Shown: positions 1-7,222 of the stretch, one piece after another
Position numbering within the stretch: position 1 is the first letter of the stretch
How the letters are laid out: each line of letters starts with the position of its first letter
NCBI GenBank assembly: GCA_030433055.1
Contig: JAUILJ010000148.1
Coordinates: 1 to 12,197, forward strand
Reading direction: 5' to 3'
DNA: 12,197 nt
Source of the DNA: Polyangia bacterium
GTDB taxonomy: Bacteria > Myxococcota_A > Polyangia > Polyangiales > Polyangiaceae
Made by a program: the position numbers and the translations under genes
Notes under the pieces: generated by a model
The model's input: only the letters and a program-made list of their open reading frames with translations
The model's database searches: none
What the model was told of the DNA's origin: nothing

Positions 1-746
1 GCACGACGAAGCGCCCCAAGAAATCCACGTGACCTACTCAATCGTGGGTCATCGCGGCACCGATCCGGCTCGGCTGCGTCGGCAACCGAGTACCTGACGG
101 CCGCACGGGAGATGCTGCGACGACGCGACCTGAAGGCGGCCCTGCAGCAGGCCGCAGGTGCTGCGGCGCGCGCCCCTCGCGAACCCGCCGTTCACCAGCT
201 CTTGACGGGTCTGATATCGGCCTCGCGCGACCCGGAAACGTTGCTGCGCCTTTCCGGCGACGTGTTCTTTGGCGTCGCAGCGGTACGCGCCTGGGGGGTG
301 ATGCACGAAGCGCTGCTTGCGGTCGAACTGAGGCTGCTCGGGAACCTGGGCGCTTCGCAGCGTGCGCTCGACCTTGCAGCGTCCTGTGAGCAGACGGCGA
401 GCCCGATGCTCGCCCGTGAGCTGGCGCGACTGTTCTTTGAAACGGGCGACGAAGCAAAGGAGCTACGTTGGCTGCTGCGGGCAAACGCCGAGCCGGGACG
501 TGAGTGTTCGAGTGGCCGAGCTGCAGCTGCCAACCGGGCAGCCTGAGCGCGCCCTCGCGACGCTCAGCTCAGGTGATGGCCACACTGGAGGGCTTCTACG
601 CCCGCGCGGAGCTGCTGAGCGTTCGCCCGTGTTCGGAGCTGCTGGGCCTGCTCGGCTGCGAGCTGTCCGCGTCGTCGCAGCCGTACCTAGGGCCGTGGCT
701 TCGTAGTCAGATCGAGCGTCCACTCACGGCCTCGAACCAAACCTAA
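1..746 (+). pseudogene. Frame-disrupted TPR-like helical protein, 5' end outside window
   Basis: Protein-like, GC3-rich coding signal runs through the whole stretch but changes frame. Frame 2 is open to a TGA at 95-97 (HDEAPQEIHVTYSIVG...). Frame 1 then carries a helical segment (TEYLTAAREMLRRRDLKAAL through ELARLFFETGDEAKELRWLL) to about base 495. Frame 2 resumes with RDVSVRVAELQLPTGQPERA (about 497-565). Frame 3 finishes with VMATLEGFYARAELLSVRPC and ends at TAA 744-746. The alternating short amphipathic helices with patterns such as FFETGDEAKELRWLL and LPTGQPERALATL resemble tetratricopeptide repeats, but no specific family was recognised. The first break could be a true gene end followed by a new gene starting at ATG 112, although that ATG has no well-placed ribosome binding site. 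The later two breaks look like single-base indels. Either a decaying gene or sequencing errors would explain this. It converges on smc and is closed by the terminator at 780-811. Function unknown. Confidence 0.5.
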
Positions 747-779
747 GCGAGTCGTTTGGTCTGGCGCCGCAGCATGCCG

Positions 780-811
780 AAACCCGCCGTCCGGTGCTGG
801 AGGCGGGTTTT
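780..811. terminator. Bidirectional Rho-independent terminator between convergent genes
   Basis: AAACCCGCC (780-788) pairs perfectly with GGCGGGTTT (802-810). An inner TCC (790-792)/GGA (799-801) extends the stem past one bulged G and leaves a GGTGCT loop. A T-run (808-811) follows on the plus strand, and the A-run at 780-782 supplies a short U-tract for minus-strand transcripts. It sits 33 bases after the upstream plus-strand stop and 59 bases beyond the smc stop, so it can serve both converging genes. Confidence 0.85.
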
Positions 812-869
812 GGGGTGAGGCGCGCTGCTGTCCACTGCAGGCCGCTGCGCACCTCGTTCGTGGCCTGGT

Positions 870-3800
870 TCAAGCGACTTCGACGTCGCCGCTCGCCTGC
901 TCTTCAGCGCCCTCGGCTGCCTCAACCTCACGCTGGATGCGAGCCTCGTTCGCGGCTTGTTCCGCGCGCTCCTTGCGGGCCTCGCTGCGTGCCTTCTTGG
1001 CTTCCAGCGCGCTGACCTGCTCGCTGCGGCTGCCCGCCTCCTCGTTCACCTTCACGGAGACGATGCGGCTGACGCCAGGCTCTCCCATCGTCACGCCGTA
1101 CAGCACGTCGACGGATTGCATCGTCTTCTTGATGTGGGTGATCAGGATGAACTGCGAGCGGTGAGTCATCGCGCGCACCATCTCGTTGTAGCGAGAGACG
1201 TTCGCCTCATCGAGGGGTGCGTCGACCTCGTCGAGCACGCAGAACGGGGAGGGACGGTGGCGGAACATCGAGAAGATCAGGGCGGTGGCCGTGAGCGCCT
1301 TTTCACCACCGCTCATCAACTCGATGTTGCCGAGCTTCTTTCCGGGTGGCTGCGCCAGGATCTCGACGCCGGTTTCCAGCAGGTTTTCTGGATCCGTGAG
1401 GCGAAGCTCGCCGCGACCGCCTCGGAATAGCTTGCTGAAGGTCTCCTTGAACAACGTGTTCACGTTGTCAAAGGTCTCCTTGAAGCGGCGCCGGCTCTCC
1501 TTGTCCATGTGACGGATCGCCTTGGTAAGCTCTGCGAGCGCCTTGTCGATGTCGACCTTCTGATCGTTGAGCTCGGCGAAGCGCCGCTCGGCGTCTTCGT
1601 ACTCGGTCTGGGCGTCGAGGTTCACCGGGCCCATGCGATCGATGAGCTTGGACAGCTCGTCGATGCGGCGGCGATGCTCTTCGTCCGGAGCCGGGCGCTT
1701 GTGGTAGTCGCCCACCACGCGGTTCAGATCCAGGCCGCGGAAGCGCTCGCGGATCCCCTGCAACAAGTGACCGCGCTCGATCTCCATGCGCTGCAGCGCC
1801 ATCGAGTGATGCTGAGCGGCTTCCTCCTGCACGTCGAGGTCTGCCCGCAGGTGCTTGAGCGAGTCCTCTTTGGTGCCGAGCGCGTGGCGCACCTGGTCCA
1901 GCAGCTCGCGAGCGTCGGCCAGCTCCTTGTGCGCCACCTCCGCCGCTAGCTCTGCCGTGATGCGCGCCTCGTTGGACAGGATGAGCCCGGCCGCCGTGCG
2001 CCCATAGTTCCGTGCGGAGTCAATCACCTCGTCCGCCAGGCGAGCTTGGCGCTCGAACAGCTCGGTGAGGGCAGCCTGGATGCGCTCGAGAGACTCCCGT
2101 GCCGCGTCGTATTGCTCCTTGACCTGGGCGAGGTGAACCTTGCGCTCGGTCAAGAGTGATGTCTGGGCGGCGACGCGGTCGCGCCAGGCCTGCGCCTCCG
2201 ACTCGGCCTTGCCCAGCTCGCTCAGCACGTGGGTCTCGCGGTGCTGGGCCTGGGTGAAGATGTCGCGACACTCGGACTCTTCCTGAGCCGCGTTCTCCAC
2301 CGTCGTCGTGAGTTCGACCAGCTCCTTCTCGAGGGCGTCCTGGCGCTTGCCGAGCGCCTCCAGCTCTCGGCGCGTCTGCGCGAGATCCTTCTCGGCCTTG
2401 ATGTGTGCCAGTTCACCTTCGTGAGCAAACTGCCGAGCCTGGTCGAGCGAAGTCGTCAGCTCGGTGAAGCGAGCCTTCAGCGCGTGAAGCTCCGAGAGCC
2501 GCTCCTCGAGGGTCGCGCTCAGCTGGCCAACCTCCTCGGCGAGCACTCGCATCTCGTGCTTCTGCTCGACCATGCCCGCGGCGACGTCGTCGCGGCTGCC
2601 GCCGCTGATCGAGCCATCGGCGCGCACCACGGTGCCGTCGAGGGCGACGACGGAGCAGCCGGGGCGATCCCGGGAGACGCCGATCGCGTCTGCTGCGCTG
2701 CTCACGAGCAGGGCGTCGCCGACGAGGGCCTGGACCAGCGCCTCGTCCTCGGCGGCGTAGCGTAGGCGATCGACCAGCCAGCCCAGGACGCGAGGATCTT
2801 CGATGTGCTGACGGCTGCCCGCGATGTAACGGGGCCGCTGGGGGAGCAGCGTCGCGCGTCCACGATCCCCTTGCTTGAGTTGATCGAGCAGCTCGAGGCC
2901 GCGCTCGGGGCTCTTCACGACCACGCTCTGTAGGCGGTCGCCCAGGAGCGACGCGAACGCATCGGTGAGATCTTCCGGCGCCTCGATGCGATCGGCGACG
3001 AGGCCAAGCACCGAGCCGTCCTTGCTGCTGAGCACGGAGCGCACGCCGGATCCGACGCCGTCGAGGCGGCGGTGCAGATCCTCCAGGGCGCGAAGGCGGT
3101 TCTTGCGCTGGGAGAGCTCGTTCTTGACGCCCTCCACCTGCTTCTCACTCTCCTGGACGCGTTGCTTGAGGCCGGGCAACTCGGCTTCCAGCTCCGTGCG
3201 CTCCTCCTGGGAGATGCGGCGCCCCTCCGCGAGCTCGGCGACGCTCTTGGCCAGCGCCACCTCACGAGCTCCGAGATCGCTCTGCTCTTCGCTGAACGTC
3301 TCCCGCTCCACTCCGAGCCTGTCCAGGCGGACGCGGGCGTCGCTCACGCGTCGCGCGATGGCTTCCAGGCGAGTGGTCGCGGTGGCCGCGCCAGTGCGCG
3401 CTTCTGCCAGCTCCTGTCGCAAGCCCGAAAGCTTGGCCTCCGCTTCGGTCTGACCCGAGTGGAGATCGGCCAGCGCCGTGTTCTCGGCTTGCGTGTCTGC
3501 CTCCCGGGTGCGTTGGGCGGCGTCGAGCTCCTCTAGCTTGCTCCACACCTCGGCACCTTCGGCCTGGGCGCGCTGGATGCGATCGTCGACGTCGGCCAGC
3601 TCCACCACAGCCGACTTCTCTCGCTCCGCCAAGTGCCCCAGACGATCCATCGAGCGCTGGATCTCTCCTTGCAACGTGGTGACCTCGTTGTCGGTCTCGA
3701 AGGCTGCGCGGGAGGCCTGGTCGGCGCGCTGCTCGATCTGCTGAGCCTCCGCACGCGCGCTGGCGAGGGCTTGATCTTCCTCCTCCAGCGCGGAGCGCGT

Positions 3801-4592
3801 GTAGGTGACTTGCTCTTTGGACGTCTCGAGGCCGGTGCGCTCGACGCGCTCCATCACGATCATCTCGAGCAAGCGGTGCGAGGCGTCGTGAAGCGTCAGC
3901 TCGTCCAGTTCCTCGCGGTAACGAACGAAGCGCTCGGCCTTGGCCGCTTGACGACGCAAGGAGGCGCGAGTCCGGTCGATCTCGTTTACGATGTCCGTGA
4001 TGCGCAGCAGGTTTTGCCGCGTCAGGTCCATCTTGCGCTCGGCCTGCTTGCGGCGCTGCTTGTATTTCGTGATACCCGCCGCTTCCTCGAGGAACAGTCG
4101 ACGATCCACGGGGCGGGCGCTGACGATCTGGCCAACGCGGCCCTGCTCGATGATGGAGTAGGCCTTGGTGCCGACGCCCGTGCCGAGGAACAGATCGGTC
4201 ACGTCGCGCAGGCGAACCTGAGTCTTGTTGATCAGGTACTCGCTCGTACCATCGCGAAACAGCCGCCGTGTGATGGCGATCTCGGGAAAGTCGCGCACTT
4301 CCTCCGGGAGCGTCGTGGCGTACTCCGAGGCGGTGTTGTCGAAGGTGATCGTCACCTCCGCGAAGCCGTGAGGGCCGCGGGACTCCGAGCCGTTGAAGAT
4401 CACGTCTTCCATGGCTCGCCCACGCAGGTGCTTGGCGCTCTGTTCGCCCATGCACCAGCGAATGGAGTCGACGATGTTGGACTTGCCGCACCCGTTGGGG
4501 CCGACGATGCCAATGACGTCGTGATCGAAGTGGATCACCGTTCGGTCGACGAACGACTTGAAGCCAGCGATCTCAATCTTCTTGATGTGCAT
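870..4592 (-). CDS. smc: Chromosome segregation/condensation ATPase SMC
   Basis: A full-length 1240-residue SMC, the ATPase core of bacterial condensin, which dimerises, binds DNA and normally works with ScpA and ScpB (not in this window). The N-terminal head has Walker A GPNGCGKS at 31-38 and a Q-loop region SIIEQGRVGQIV near 145-156. A first coiled coil leads to the hinge at about 512-668 (GSVLGLVADRIE ... DGSISGGSRDD), then the returning coiled coil. The C-terminal head has the ABC signature LMSGGEKALTATAL near 1090-1103, Walker B FCVLDEVDAP near 1117-1126 and the D-loop PLDEANV. All catalytic motifs are intact. The ATG at 4592 is preceded on the minus strand by GAGG (4601-4604) at proper spacing, and MHIKKIEIAGFKSFVD is the classic SMC start. 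The last 58 residues (about 1183-1240) are an Ala/Glu/Arg-rich charged tail beyond the usual end of the head. The long open frames antisense or out of frame inside this gene are GC-rich shadows. Confidence 0.98.
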   Translation of the reverse strand: MHIKKIEIAGFKSFVDRTVIHFDHDVIGIVGPNGCGKSNIVDSIRWCMGEQSAKHLRGRAMEDVIFNGSESRGPHGFAEVTITFDNTASEYATTLPEEVRDFPEIAITRRLFRDGTSEYLINKTQVRLRDVTDLFLGTGVGTKAYSIIEQGRVGQIVSARPVDRRLFLEEAAGITKYKQRRKQAERKMDLTRQNLLRITDIVNEIDRTRASLRRQAAKAERFVRYREELDELTLHDASHRLLEMIVMERVERTGLETSKEQVTYTRSALEEEDQALASARAEAQQIEQRADQASRAAFETDNEVTTLQGEIQRSMDRLGHLAEREKSAVVELADVDDRIQRAQAEGAEVWSKLEELDAAQRTREADTQAENTALADLHSGQTEAEAKLSGLRQELAEARTGAATATTRLEAIARRVSDARVRLDRLGVERETFSEEQSDLGAREVALAKSVAELAEGRRISQEERTELEAELPGLKQRVQESEKQVEGVKNELSQRKNRLRALEDLHRRLDGVGSGVRSVLSSKDGSVLGLVADRIEAPEDLTDAFASLLGDRLQSVVVKSPERGLELLDQLKQGDRGRATLLPQRPRYIAGSRQHIEDPRVLGWLVDRLRYAAEDEALVQALVGDALLVSSAADAIGVSRDRPGCSVVALDGTVVRADGSISGGSRDDVAAGMVEQKHEMRVLAEEVGQLSATLEERLSELHALKARFTELTTSLDQARQFAHEGELAHIKAEKDLAQTRRELEALGKRQDALEKELVELTTTVENAAQEESECRDIFTQAQHRETHVLSELGKAESEAQAWRDRVAAQTSLLTERKVHLAQVKEQYDAARESLERIQAALTELFERQARLADEVIDSARNYGRTAAGLILSNEARITAELAAEVAHKELADARELLDQVRHALGTKEDSLKHLRADLDVQEEAAQHHSMALQRMEIERGHLLQGIRERFRGLDLNRVVGDYHKRPAPDEEHRRRIDELSKLIDRMGPVNLDAQTEYEDAERRFAELNDQKVDIDKALAELTKAIRHMDKESRRRFKETFDNVNTLFKETFSKLFRGGRGELRLTDPENLLETGVEILAQPPGKKLGNIELMSGGEKALTATALIFSMFRHRPSPFCVLDEVDAPLDEANVSRYNEMVRAMTHRSQFILITHIKKTMQSVDVLYGVTMGEPGVSRIVSVKVNEEAGSRSEQVSALEAKKARSEARKERAEQAANEARIQREVEAAEGAEEQASGDVEVA

Positions 4593-4763
4593 CGATATGT
4601 CCTCGCAACGCGCATGCGCTGCTTCCCGCGGGGATTCAGCCCGTTACACCAGGTGCGACCTCCCGCTGCGCCTCGTGGCGGGACACAGGATCTCTCCCCT
4701 GAACGGGCTTAGCAAACGCAGAACGCCATGCAGCCTTCTCGTTCGAATGCCTGCGCAGAGCTG

Positions 4764-4826
4764 CACGGAAACCAAGCAAGGCTCGTTCCGTGTGGTTCTG
4801 CTGGGGCCACGGAGCGCGTTTCCGTG
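4764..4826. repeat. Alternating CACGGA/TCCGTG inverted repeats upstream of smc
   Basis: Four copies of one heptamer-like word alternate in orientation: CACGGAA (4764-4770), TTCCGTG (4786-4792), CACGGA (4808-4813) and TTCCGTG (4820-4826). Neighbouring copies can pair as 1-2 and 3-4, or 2-3, or 1-4, so an RNA across them could adopt mutually exclusive hairpins. As DNA they could equally be paired operator half-sites. The set lies 170-235 bases upstream of the smc start. Repeat identity is seen directly; any regulatory role is inference. Confidence 0.5.
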
Positions 4827-4914
4827 TCCGATCGATGGATTGCAGCGGACCCTCACCCCCATAACCAGCCGGAAATGCTGAGTTTCGCACCCATTCAGGG
4901 CGAAAACCGTGCCT

Positions 4915-4937
4915 CGCGTTCCGAAGCGGAAATCGCG
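4915..4937. repeat. Imperfect 23-bp palindrome
   Basis: CGCG-TTCCG-aag-CGGAA-at-CGCG: the arms 4915-4923 and 4927-4937 match except for a two-base bulge. An 8-bp word GCGAAAAC occurs at 4900-4907 and again at 4935-4942, overlapping the right arm. It may be a protein-binding site or a transcript hairpin; nothing in the sequence decides which. Confidence 0.4.
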
Positions 4938-5135
4938 AAAACACCAGGCCTCCGGTGGGTGCCCACGCGCACGGCGACTGCAATGCTGTCACAGCGCGAA
5001 GGCCCAACGGGTGGAGCTGGGACATTCAACCTTCGACCGGACCGGTTCCGACTCCGGGAGCGCCATGGCGCGGCCACGACGCTCATCGGTGGGGCACCCC
5101 GAAGTGGGTGCTCGAACCTTCGCCCGTATGTTCAC

Positions 5136-5254
5136 CTAGCGTGATGTATGGTCATGCTAGGCACTGTACAGTCGTACACTGCCAGGACTGCGCACACAAG
5201 CAGTCTGAACAGGGGACACCCCTTTTTTGGGGTCGAGTACCCATTCGTGTTCAG
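5136..5254. repeat. Cluster of four adjacent hairpins downstream of the acyltransferase gene
   Basis: Four inverted repeats follow each other with gaps of at most 7 bases. H1: CTAGCGTGA (5136-5144) with TCATGCTAG (5152-5160), one mismatch. H2: TGTAC (5165-5169) with GTACA (5174-5178); ACTGTACAGT (5163-5172) is also a perfect palindrome. H3: GACTGC (5186-5191) with GCAGTC (5200-5205). H4: CTGAACA (5205-5211) with TGTTCAG (5248-5254), enclosing GGGG-aca-CCCC plus a T6 run (5212-5228) and GGGT-cgagt-ACCC (5230-5242). H4 overlaps the acyltransferase stop codon at 5251-5253. GGGGACACCCCTTTTTT has the form of a plus-strand intrinsic terminator, but no gene on that strand needs one here. Arrays like this recall REP/RAYT-type palindromic elements or a composite 3' end; copies elsewhere in the genome cannot be seen from this window. 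Confidence 0.6.
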
Positions 5255-7029
5255 TGGTTCTGCAGTAGTGGGGCCAGAACCGCGGCTACGCGCTCGGCCC
5301 CTTGGCCGGAAAGGTGGAGCCCATCTTGAAAGAGTTGTCTCCCTTGGTCGTCGAGCACGATCAACGAACCATCCTCGCGCTTGAATAGGTGCTCGATGTC
5401 AACCACCTGAACCGAACCCGACGCCTGCGCCTTCACGAAACGATTTGTGCGATTGCGCTGCTCCAACGGTTCTGGTTGCTCGAAGAACGGAGGGCGATGT
5501 CCGTTCCGGAAGCCATCGCGGCTTGCCGTTTCCGGACGGATCGGGGGTTGGGTCAACAGGATGATCCGTCCGGTGAGTGGCCGCAGTTGCTCGAGTGCTT
5601 GGGGTAGACGCTGCTTCTCTTCTTGAAGTTTTTCGGCCCAGGCGGCGGCAAAGATGACCATGTCGGGATGGCGCTCACTGATCGTTTGAAGGGATGCCCG
5701 CCACAAGCTCTCGTCGTTGCCATTGGGCAGCGGGTCGCCTGCTGACGCGCTAATGACGGTAAGGCGATAGTCGTAGGACTCTGCAAGGTCGCGCAGGGCC
5801 GTGCCATACATCGAACCATTGCTGTCACCGATCAGCACTATCTCCCCAGCCTTGCCGGAAGTGTTGAAATGACGGGCCCGCCCTGCGGTCACCGTCGCGT
5901 CAGCGTAGAAATGAAGCCGAGTCCACAGCCCAAGCCCCGCGCCGGCGAGCGAGCAACCGAGGGCGAACGCGAAACCCAGTCGACGTGTCGCTACGCGTCT
6001 GACGCGAAGACGTCGGCGCGCGGGTGATTCGACGTAGCGGTAGGAAATCCAGGTCAGGAGTGCAGTGAGTACGAGCTTGAGCCCCAGCCGAGGTAGAAGT
6101 GGCCATCCGAAGAATCGGTAGTCGACCAGGCAGAAGACCGGCCAGTGCCAGAGGTAGAGTGAATACGAGCGCTGGCCCAGCGCCACCAAGATGGGATGCT
6201 CGAGCAGGCGGGCTACGTATCCCTTGGGTCCGACCGGCTCAGGCCAGAGGAGGAGCAAGGTGCCAGTCACTGGGAGCAGGGCCTGAAACCCAGGAAAGGC
6301 CTTTGACTCGCTGACCAACCAGAAGCTCGCGAGCAGCAGAGCTAAGCCCATCGGTTGGAGCCAGCGGGGCCGGGATGGGAGTCTGCCACTGGTGGTCCCG
6401 AGGGCGAGCAGGCCACCGCCCGCGAGTTCCCAGGCGCGAGCTGGGAAGAGATAGAATGCCCACGTCGGTCGGCTGTATGAGAGGTAGGCACACCCAGCGA
6501 AGCTGGCGACCACGAGGAGCACGAGCAGGATCGCCTGGCCCGTGCGGCCTCCGCGCCGCGCCACCAAGAGCATTGGTGGGAAGACCAAGTAGAATTGCTC
6601 TTCGACTGCCAGTGACCAGTAGTGGAGGTAGGGTTGGGCGTCCCTGAACAGCTGGAAATAGTTCCCCTGCGCAATGCTTTTGACATTGGCCAAGCCCAGC
6701 GATGCGGCGGTCAGGGATGCACCTGTCGAAGACAAGTCGAGGGCCGTGTACGTCACGAACGCGCCCAGGAAAGTGCTGAAGGCCACCAGGAAGAAAGCTG
6801 GCATCAGCCGCGCTATTCTTCGCTGGTAGAACTCTCCAAAGCTGAAGCGTTCGTCATTGATCTCGGCCAGCAAGATCCAGGAGATCAAGTAGCCAGAGAT
6901 GACGAAGAACACGTCCACCCCAACGAAACCACCCGGGAGCCAAGCACGCTCCAAGTGGAAGACTACGGCCGAGGAAACGGCGAAGGCTCGAAGTCCGTCG
7001 ATTGAGGGTCGATAGGGGATTGTCGACAT
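5251..7029 (-). CDS. OafA/YrhL-type O-acyltransferase with C-terminal SGNH domain
   Basis: A 592-residue inner-membrane acyltransferase of the acyltransferase-3 family fused to a periplasmic SGNH hydrolase-like domain, the architecture used to O-acetylate surface polysaccharide, LPS or peptidoglycan. Visible motifs: IDGLRAFAV (10-18), the candidate catalytic His25 in VVFHLE, GGFVGVDVFFVISGYLI (33-49), RRIARLMPA (about 70-78) and YLHYWSLAVEEQFYLVFP (about 133-150), followed by multiple hydrophobic helices to about residue 350. The SGNH part starts near 393 with VLIGDSNGSMYG (catalytic Ser present; Asn follows where related domains often have His) and ends with DGLHLSGQGAERV (about 566-578), which supplies the Asp-x-x-His pair. 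The length is normal for the fusion family. The ATG at 7029 follows GCGAGGAG on the minus strand, slightly close to the start. Third codon positions use A/T more than in the aro genes nearby, a mild hint of separate acquisition. The substrate cannot be read from sequence, and no glycosyltransferase or polysaccharide genes flank it. Confidence 0.95.
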   Translation of the reverse strand: MSTIPYRPSIDGLRAFAVSSAVVFHLERAWLPGGFVGVDVFFVISGYLISWILLAEINDERFSFGEFYQRRIARLMPAFFLVAFSTFLGAFVTYTALDLSSTGASLTAASLGLANVKSIAQGNYFQLFRDAQPYLHYWSLAVEEQFYLVFPPMLLVARRGGRTGQAILLVLLVVASFAGCAYLSYSRPTWAFYLFPARAWELAGGGLLALGTTSGRLPSRPRWLQPMGLALLLASFWLVSESKAFPGFQALLPVTGTLLLLWPEPVGPKGYVARLLEHPILVALGQRSYSLYLWHWPVFCLVDYRFFGWPLLPRLGLKLVLTALLTWISYRYVESPARRRLRVRRVATRRLGFAFALGCSLAGAGLGLWTRLHFYADATVTAGRARHFNTSGKAGEIVLIGDSNGSMYGTALRDLAESYDYRLTVISASAGDPLPNGNDESLWRASLQTISERHPDMVIFAAAWAEKLQEEKQRLPQALEQLRPLTGRIILLTQPPIRPETASRDGFRNGHRPPFFEQPEPLEQRNRTNRFVKAQASGSVQVVDIEHLFKREDGSLIVLDDQGRQLFQDGLHLSGQGAERVAAVLAPLLQNH

Positions 7030-7101
7030 GGCTCCTCGCCGGGGTCGTATAGCTGTTCCTTCACGTCACGAAAACTTTGGGTCGCTTCGTGGCCGTTCGG
7101 G

Positions 7102-7129
7102 TTGACAGGCGCGGCAGACCGAACAAATT
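7102..7129 (+). promoter_or_regulatory. Candidate sigma-70-type promoter for the zinc-ribbon gene
   Basis: A consensus -35 hexamer TTGACA (7102-7107) is followed after 16 bases by CAAATT (7124-7129), a weak -10 match (3 of 6). Transcription would begin near 7136, leaving an untranslated leader of about 87 bases. The intergenic region is divergent, so the acyltransferase promoter must also lie within it. An inverted repeat CACGAA (7067-7072)/TTCGTG (7086-7091) lies between the two and may be an operator. Only the -35 box is convincing. Confidence 0.4.
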
Positions 7130-7168
7130 ACGCGCCCCGTGTCAGGTATCGGCTCGCACCCTCTATGA

Positions 7169-7190
7169 GCGAAATCTCGCGAAGTTTCGC
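7169..7190 (+). repeat. Hairpin in the 5' leader of the zinc-ribbon gene
   Basis: GCGAAA (7169-7174) pairs with TTTCGC (7185-7190) across a 10-base loop. It lies in the predicted leader, 33 bases before the start codon and 16 bases before the GAGGAG ribosome binding site. It could affect mRNA stability or translation. It does not resemble a known riboswitch and lacks a T-run, so it is not a terminator. Confidence 0.4.
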
Positions 7191-7222
7191 GGAGAGCCTG
7201 GCCGTCGAGGAGTTAAGCGCTC

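Larger units (their letters stand above)
4593..5250. other. 658-bp gene-free spacer rich in inverted repeats
   Basis: This stretch separates the start of smc from the end of the acyltransferase gene, both on the minus strand. The open frames that cross it (for instance 4728-5144 plus, 4636-5025 minus) read as low-complexity, Arg/Pro/Ser-rich shadow protein with no recognisable motif or ribosome binding site. No tRNA-like cloverleaf was found. The segment nearest smc must hold its promoter; a perfect 10-bp palindrome GCGCATGCGC lies at 4610-4619, 18 bases before the smc ATG, and could be an operator. The rest is notable for several hairpins, listed separately. It looks somewhat less GC-rich than the surrounding genes by eye; this was not computed. 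Confidence 0.7.

Noticed and set aside
3262..4491. 409-codon open frame on the minus strand inside smc
   Set aside because: It is out of frame with the intact SMC protein and rich in Arg, Gly and His, as expected for a GC-rich shadow frame.
3633..4712. 359-codon plus-strand open frame antisense to smc
   Set aside because: It is the antisense frame of a codon-biased gene; no motif, no convincing start site.
5091..5120. Possible tRNA T-arm (GGTTCGAG-like on the minus strand) beside the hairpin GGGGCACCCC/GGGTGCTC
   Set aside because: No matching acceptor, D-arm or anticodon arm can be fitted around it; it is only a local inverted repeat.
4636..5144. Open frames of 129 and 138 codons in the smc-acyltransferase spacer
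   Set aside because: Protein sequence is low in hydrophobic order, lacks motifs and ribosome binding sites, and the DNA is crowded with palindromes.
5163..5178. LexA-type SOS box (CTGTACAG core)
   Set aside because: The spacing does not fit the E. coli CTGT-N8-ACAG box, it does not resemble the other LexA box types I know, and it lies at the 3' end of a gene, not before one.
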